This document shows, piece after piece, positions 60,701 through 64,000 of a stretch of 64,000 nt of DNA. The DNA is from Microvelia longipes (lineage: Eukaryota; Arthropoda; Insecta; Hemiptera; Veliidae), in contig JACMZG010000008.1 in the NCBI GenBank assembly GCA_018340805.1, positions 14,929,485 to 14,993,484 on the forward strand. Reading direction: 5' to 3'. How positions within the stretch are numbered: position 1 is the stretch's first letter; each line of letters starts with the position of its first letter. The translations under genes were made by a program, and so were the position numbers. The notes under the pieces were generated by a model. That model did not search any database and was not told the DNA's origin. It worked only from the letters and a program-made list of their open reading frames with translations.

Positions 60701-61504
60701 ATAATTGCACACAAAGGCAGCAGTTCAAAGAAGTAATAACATTGTAGTGTCCATCGCAAAAAAGAAGGTTAAACATTTATCTGCACCCGTGTTCCTTGAA
60801 ACAAAACATCCCTTCCTTTAGTACCGTAATAATATACCACTATGTTATAGCCTTCGAGGAACTCTTGAAACTTTTTCAATTCCGGAATCCCACAGCCTTC
60901 TTCAGGTATTACAACTCCAGCCTTTTGAATTAATTCTAAACTCATTGTAGTTTGAATGTTTTTTTGTGTTTAATCTAATTTTATCATAGTCCGGACTCGC
61001 ATCGACTCGAGACTTTGACACAACTATCGCTCTGGGCAGACATAAGTTGTCGGTATTCTTTATTGTAATAATACCTTTCCTCTTTGCGCATTCTTCGGTA
61101 AAACTGTTAAATTGTCTGGGTCTCATACCTTTTCCCGTAGGCATACGTACAGTTGTTACACTCAAACAGAAATTATCCGATTCCAAAGCCATAGAATTGG
61201 ACTGATAAAGATCAGAAATAACTTTCCAAACATCTTCGAATGTTACGTCACGAGCCTTCTGAAATTCAAGCCAGCCTTCTCCTCGTAAAAAATCTTTGTT
61301 GCAGAAAGCAAATCCTAAATAGTCATCAGGTTTAATATCTTTTGTTACCTTAGCAACTATTTGCTCGACGGCTTCTTTTGGACGGTTTATAAGTTCTTCT
61401 TCTGCATCATGTGGTTTGATTTTAAACTCGACAGTTCTCCCTTTGAGTCCAAACTTACGGATCTTCTTGACACTGTCTTTTATAATAACAAATTTTTCAG
61501 ACAT
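57741..61504 (-). pseudogene. polB: Polinton/Maverick protein-primed DNA polymerase B
   Basis: The gene reads leftward from an ATG at 61504. The order is: N-terminal region with GIITIKNTDNLCLPRAIVVS; Cys/His-rich fingers near 60640-60390; exonuclease motifs FVIYDLETR, AHNGGRFDHQFIL and YCVSDVEIL; FEFHGCFYHGCPRC; polymerase motif A DVCSLYP; motif B LLGKSLITSFWGKLGQR; motif C YFDTDCTIY, where Ser is usual before the hydrophobic pair; KVKGI; and a C-terminal stretch ending VPWGYKKRK, with stop at 57741. The length, about 1200 codons, suits the family. At least seven frame breaks are present, several at homopolymers (for example near 59743), so the copy is inactive or the sequence is error-prone. 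No integrase, ATPase, protease or capsid gene follows on the left, so the element is truncated. Confidence 0.85.
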
Positions 61505-62624
61505 TTTAAACTTGAAAAGTTAACTAACGAATGATCTAATCATCACAAAACTTCTCCTTTTAAAGACTTTCCCCCACTCCTTTTAAGTTTAGCCACGCCC
61601 ACACTTCTACGAAGAAAGCCGAAAATTACCGAATTCATTCGGGTAATTATTTGAATGGGCTTTAAAACTTAATTGAAGAACCTACACATCATTCCAAAGG
61701 CATTTTTTACTACACCAACACAAACTGTTGCAACGACTTTTCCTGAATACTTTCCAAATAAAGTTCATATTTTCCCCTCCTAAGCGGATATTTACATACA
61801 TTGGTTTGTTATTCCAACCATGTCCTGGTCATCAGCAGATTTGTCGCGTATCCAATATTCTTCCGGAAAACTGAAAATAACATTTCACTGGGGAAGTAAA
61901 CTTAAAACAAACTGCTAATAACGAGTTTCCCAACGCTTATATTTTTAGTATGCTAAAAATTATTCCTTAAATAGCTTTTGTTAATTACTTTTACAAAACT
62001 AAACTGTACTAAAAGTGTACAACTTTTAGGAAATTGTTAAAAAAATAATTAAATTATAACAAAAGAATCTATTTTATAACTTTAAATAACTCAATTATAT
62101 AAACGTTTTAAAATGTACACGTATAAAATTTTAAAACTTTTCTTTTAATTATTTAATAAATGTTTTATTTATAATGTTATTTTACACAAACTTCTTCAAA
62201 GTTCAATAACTTAAACCTTATATAAAGCTATATATAAAAAAAAAAGATAAAAAGAGTGAATCATATGTGTTTTTTATATGCGAAGCTAGATGATCTAGTC
62301 CTAAAGGGATAAAACCCCCCACCACACTCACAAAAGTAGTGATAAAAAAGGTTAGACAGGACATATACGGAAGGCTTGAGTTGATGGTTACATAACTGCA
62401 TGAAGGTATACTAAACCAGCAACACAATGTGAGCACAATTAGAAGGGGGTATAAGGCAGGAGTAAAATGGGGGTGGGGGTAGAGAGGATACTCCTGCCTT
62501 GAGGGAACCTCTGGGATACTCCTGCCTTCAAGGGTACCCTTAGGATACTCCCGTCTTAGAAGGGTACTCCCGCCTTGGACGGGTACTCAGGCCTGAGGGC
62601 GCTCTGAAGGCAGGAGTATATACT
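61505..62624 (-). repeat. Polinton terminal inverted repeat and leader, left arm
   Basis: The minus strand starts AGTATATACTCCTGCCTTC at 62624 and runs to the polymerase ATG. The arm is mirrored at 62697-63808 with only small differences. The outer ~160 bases carry a subterminal array of TACTCCTGCCTT / TACTCCCGYCTT units in short GC-rich repeats. AG...CT-type ends are usual for Polintons. Confidence 0.8.
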
Positions 62625-62696
62625 GTCCCTCTTACCTCATTTTATCACTACTTTTGTGAGTGTGGTGGGGGGTTTTATCCCCCTACAGTAGTATAC
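62625..62696. other. Spacer between the two head-to-head terminal repeats
   Basis: About 72 bases separate the mirrored ends. The middle, TTTTATCACTACTTTTGTGA through GGGGGGTTTTATCCC, is a direct copy of sequence found inside the right arm at about 62976-63018. The spacer is therefore itself a scrap of terminal repeat. Confidence 0.7.
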
Positions 62697-63808
62697 AGTA
62701 TATACTCCTGCCTTCAGAGCGCCCTCAGGCCTGAGTACCCGTCCAAGGCGGGAGTACCCTTCTAAGACGGGAGTATCCTAAGGGTACCCTTGAAGGCAGG
62801 AGTATCCCAGAGGTTCCCTCAAGGCAGGAGTATCCTCTCTACCCCCACCCCCATTTTACTCCTGCCTTATACCCCCTTCTAATTGTGCTCACATTGTGTT
62901 GCTGGTTTAGTATACCTTCATGCAGTTATGTAACCATCAACTCAAGCCTTCCGTATATGTCCTGTCTAACCTTTTTTATCACTACTTTTGTGAGTGTGGT
63001 GGGGGGTTTTATCCCTTTAGGACTAGATCATCTAGCTTCGCATATAAAAAACACATATGATTCACTCTTTTTATCTTTTTTTTTTATATATAGCTTTATA
63101 TAAGGTTTAAGTTATTGAACTTTGAAGAAGTTTGTGTAAAATAACATTATAAATAAAACATTTATTAAATAATTAAAAGAAAAGTTTTAAAATTTTATAC
63201 GTGTACATTTTAAAACGTTTATATAATTAAGTTATTTAAAGTTATAAATAGATTCTTTTGTTATAATTTAATTATTTTTTAACAATTTCCTAAAAGTTGT
63301 ACACTTTTAGTACAGTTTAGTTTTGTAAAAGTAATTAACAAAAGCTATTTAAGGAATAATTTTTAGCATACTAAAAATATAAGCGTTGGGAAACTCGTTA
63401 TTAGCAGTTTGTTTTAAGTTTACTTCCCAGTGAAATGTTATTTTCAGTTTTCCGGAAGAATATTGGATACGCGACAAATCTGCTGATGACCAGGACATGG
63501 TTGGAATAACAACCAATGTATGTAAATATCCGCTTAGGAGGGAAAATATGAACTTTTTGGAAAGTATTCAGGAAAAGTCGTTGCAACAGTTTGTGTTGGT
63601 GTAGTAAAAATGCCTTTGGAATGATGTGTAGGTTCTTCAATTAAGTTTTAAAGCCCATTCAAATAATTACCCGAATGAATTCGGTAATTTTCGGCTTTCT
63701 TCGTAGAAGTGTGGGCGTGGCTAAACTTAAAAGGAGTGGGGGAAAGTCTTTAAAAGGAGAAGTTTTGTGATGATTAGATCATTCGTTAGTTAACTTTTCA
63801 AGTTTAAA
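62697..63808 (+). repeat. Polinton terminal inverted repeat and leader, right arm
   Basis: This is the mirror image of the left arm. Small differences include a shorter T/A run near 63555 (GAACTTTTTGGAAAG against GAACTTTATTTGGAAAG) and one fewer base near 63245. The arms are therefore two distinct copies. Confidence 0.85.
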
Positions 63809-64000
63809 ATGTCTGAAAAATTTGTTATTATAAAAGACAGTGTCAAGAAGATCCGTAAGTTTGGACTCAAAGGGAGAACTGTCGAGTTTAAAATCAAACC
63901 ACATGATGCAGAAGAAGAACTTATAAACCGTCCAAAAGAAGCCGTCGAGCAAATAGTTGCTAAGGTAACAAAAGATATTAAACCTGATGACTATTTAGGA
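63809..64000 (+). CDS. polB: Polinton DNA polymerase B, start of a second copy (runs off the window)
   Basis: It begins MSEKFVIIKDSVKKIRKFGL, identical to the start of the left gene, and stays open for 64 codons to the end of the window. The gene faces away from the first copy, and the two share mirrored leaders. Whether it is intact beyond the window cannot be seen. Confidence 0.8.
   Translation, partial: MSEKFVIIKDSVKKIRKFGLKGRTVEFKIKPHDAEEELINRPKEAVEQIVAKVTKDIKPDDYLG

Noticed and set aside
62218..63103. Two 72-codon frames (MLTLCCWFSIPSCS) mirrored in the Polinton terminal repeats
   Set aside because: They are present only because the terminal repeat is inverted. Composition and position suggest non-coding leader sequence.
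63401..63640. Minus-strand frame of 79 codons in the right Polinton arm
   Set aside because: It is antisense to the leader and not open in the left arm because of small indels.

Overview
This window is a piece of an AT-rich insect genome. The evidence is an insect-type gustatory receptor (Gr) locus with canonical GT-AG introns, set in a dense arthropod mobilome: Penelope, Copia, Helitron, Harbinger, piggyBac, several LINE families, Polinton/Maverick and MITEs. The insect order cannot be fixed from the sequence alone. Many coding remnants carry single-base indels, often in homopolymers, so some breaks may be sequence errors rather than decay.

Layout. 1-5194 is intergenic: hairpins, a degenerate tandem region, a tRNA-derived SINE, and a diverged copy of the two satellites found further right. 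5195-20979 is the Gr locus. An intronless N-terminal cassette of 288 codons (5195-6058) is followed by two satellite arrays (about nine copies of a ~287-bp unit, then about forty copies of an ~82-bp unit) and a decayed LINE. A second N-terminal cassette of 286 codons in two exons (14485-16098) follows, and then one pair of short C-terminal exons (20041-20145 and 20869-20979). Both cassettes end at the same protein position with phase-0 donors, and only one C-terminal exon pair was found. This is the architecture of loci such as Drosophila Gr39a, where alternative 5' exons share common 3' exons.

21.8-25.7 kb is a Penelope-like element broken by a MITE-associated duplication and by a Copia fragment fused in frame. 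25.8-26.85 kb is a GC-richer island with at least eleven short hairpins. Their stems differ, but every loop is exactly 9 nt and most fit AGNYAYCAT. I do not recognise this structure. 28.2-32.5 kb is a broken Helitron with nested insertions. 32.8-41.2 kb holds a Harbinger transposase remnant, several LINE fragments and an endogenous viral element (EVE) related to alphavirus-like replicase helicases. The EVE frame is open for about 420 codons except for TAG stops and contains two perfect inverted repeats.

42.4-51.86 kb is a TE-like gene resembling DUF7869 proteins, whose 3' part and downstream sequence form a ~2.95-kb tandem triplication. 51.9-53.5 kb is microsatellite-rich. 53.55-55.75 kb is a piggyBac transposase pseudogene. 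56.2-57.6 kb is a degenerate pyrimidine-rich repeat. 57.7-64 kb holds a broken Polinton-type protein-primed DNA polymerase B. Its leader and terminal repeat are mirrored head-to-head, with small differences, by a second copy running off the right end.
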